Of a DNA stretch of 23,122 bases, positions 22,682 to 23,122 are shown in pieces. Each line of letters begins with the position of its first letter. Positions within the stretch are counted from its first letter, which is position 1. The stretch comes from JADFUS01 sp036653215 (lineage in GTDB: Bacteria > Bacteroidota > Bacteroidia > Bacteroidales > Rikenellaceae). The translations under genes and the position numbers were made by a program. The notes under the pieces are model-generated. The model searched no databases. It was given only the letters and a program-made list of their open reading frames with translations, and was not told the DNA's origin. The stretch lies in the NCBI GenBank assembly GCA_036653215.1, contig JAVVUK010000016.1:1-23122 (forward strand), read 5' to 3'.

Positions 22682-23122
22682 ATGGAAAAGTCAAAAAGTA
22701 TTATCGTTAGTGCTTCAATCTTCGCAATAGGCATAATCATCGCAGGGTGGATGCTTAGTGCTGGTGTGCGTCATTTCAAAGACAGCGAGCGTGTCGTTGT
22801 TGTGAAAGGTGTCTCTGAGCGTCAGGTGAGTGCCGATAGAGTTATCTGGCCTCTCACATATAAGCAGGTGGGTAATAATTTGCCACAGCTGTATACTACA
22901 ATAGAAAGTACAAATACTAAGATAGTAAATTTCCTTACCACAAATGGCATCTCTAAAGAGGAGATCACTATTGCTCCAGCTGAAGTTTTCGACAATGAGA
23001 CAGAGCGTTATCGTGGTCCAGACATGAGTTCTTATCGTTATAATGTGACTGCTGTTATCACTGTTTCCACAGACAAGGTGGATAAGGTCGTTGCTCTTAT
23101 GAGTCGTCAGAGTGATCTTTTA
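22682..23122 (+). CDS. SIMPL-domain (DUF541) protein, C-terminus outside the window
   Basis: The first 147 codons are present and the frame is still open at the window edge. An N-terminal hydrophobic segment (about 7-27) is a signal anchor or signal peptide. Then come ERVVVVKGVSERQVSADRVIWPL, typical of the SIMPL/DUF541 start (v.v.G.g...v.pD.a.....), and a region with TTNGISKEEIT and the YNVTAVITVST strand. SIMPL proteins are exported or membrane-anchored and largely uncharacterised. About two thirds of the expected 230-250 residues are seen. It has its own promoter element and starts with ATG at 22682. Confidence 0.85.
   Translation, partial: MEKSKSIIVSASIFAIGIIIAGWMLSAGVRHFKDSERVVVVKGVSERQVSADRVIWPLTYKQVGNNLPQLYTTIESTNTKIVNFLTTNGISKEEITIAPAEVFDNETERYRGPDMSSYRYNVTAVITVSTDKVDKVVALMSRQSDLL

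Noticed and set aside
1..23122. Mobile elements, phage genes, defence systems or tRNA-type attachment sites
   Set aside because: No transposase, integrase, toxin-antitoxin, nuclease-defence or tRNA gene is recognisable, and I saw no long direct or inverted repeats framing a gene block.

Overview
This window looks like an ordinary chromosomal segment from a low-GC member of the Bacteroidota, most likely the order Bacteroidales. The evidence is the repeated TAnnTTTG promoter element (the Bacteroidota -7 box) ahead of most transcription units, the lack of clear Shine-Dalgarno sequences, lipoproteins with acidic residues just after the lipidated cysteine, and BACON, GEVED-like and Bacteroidota-type ACT-domain proteins. 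I cannot name a genus. I see no tRNA, rRNA, insertion sequence, integrase, phage gene or CRISPR array.

Layout. Positions 1-201 (minus strand) hold an open frame for a BACON-like domain that leaves the window and has no start codon, probably a broken gene. A minus-strand operon follows, lipA-lipB-recJ-murF in transcription order (4954 down to 354), covering lipoate biosynthesis, DNA repair and peptidoglycan synthesis. Divergent from it is a CLC-family chloride transporter with CBS domains (5069-6844). Next come two envelope proteins: a large Calx-beta-like/GEVED-like protein (6937-9813) and a lipoprotein with an OmpA-like domain and TPRs (10004-11677) whose codon use suggests high expression. 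Then gapA (11811-12818) and a multi-PAS hybrid histidine kinase (12966-16445). This converges on a BACON plus plant-type leucine-rich-repeat lipoprotein (16514-18046, minus) across a strong shared hairpin.

The right part is a lysine-biosynthesis locus. On the minus strand, an ACT-domain protein (18605-19270) is followed by a 94-residue conserved protein (18301-18585). Divergently, lysC-lysA-rluA form a tight operon (19432-22588), and a SIMPL-domain protein starts at 22682 and runs off the window. The 160-bp divergent region carries both promoters and three imperfect tandem 19-bp repeats that overlap or abut them. Together with the ACT domain next door, this makes a lysine- or amino-acid-responsive regulator the most attractive undescribed system here, but that is inference.

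Most of the window is well-understood housekeeping. The points for follow-up are the ACT protein with its repeats, the cysteine-rich PAS kinase, the surface proteins, and the BACON remnant at the left edge.
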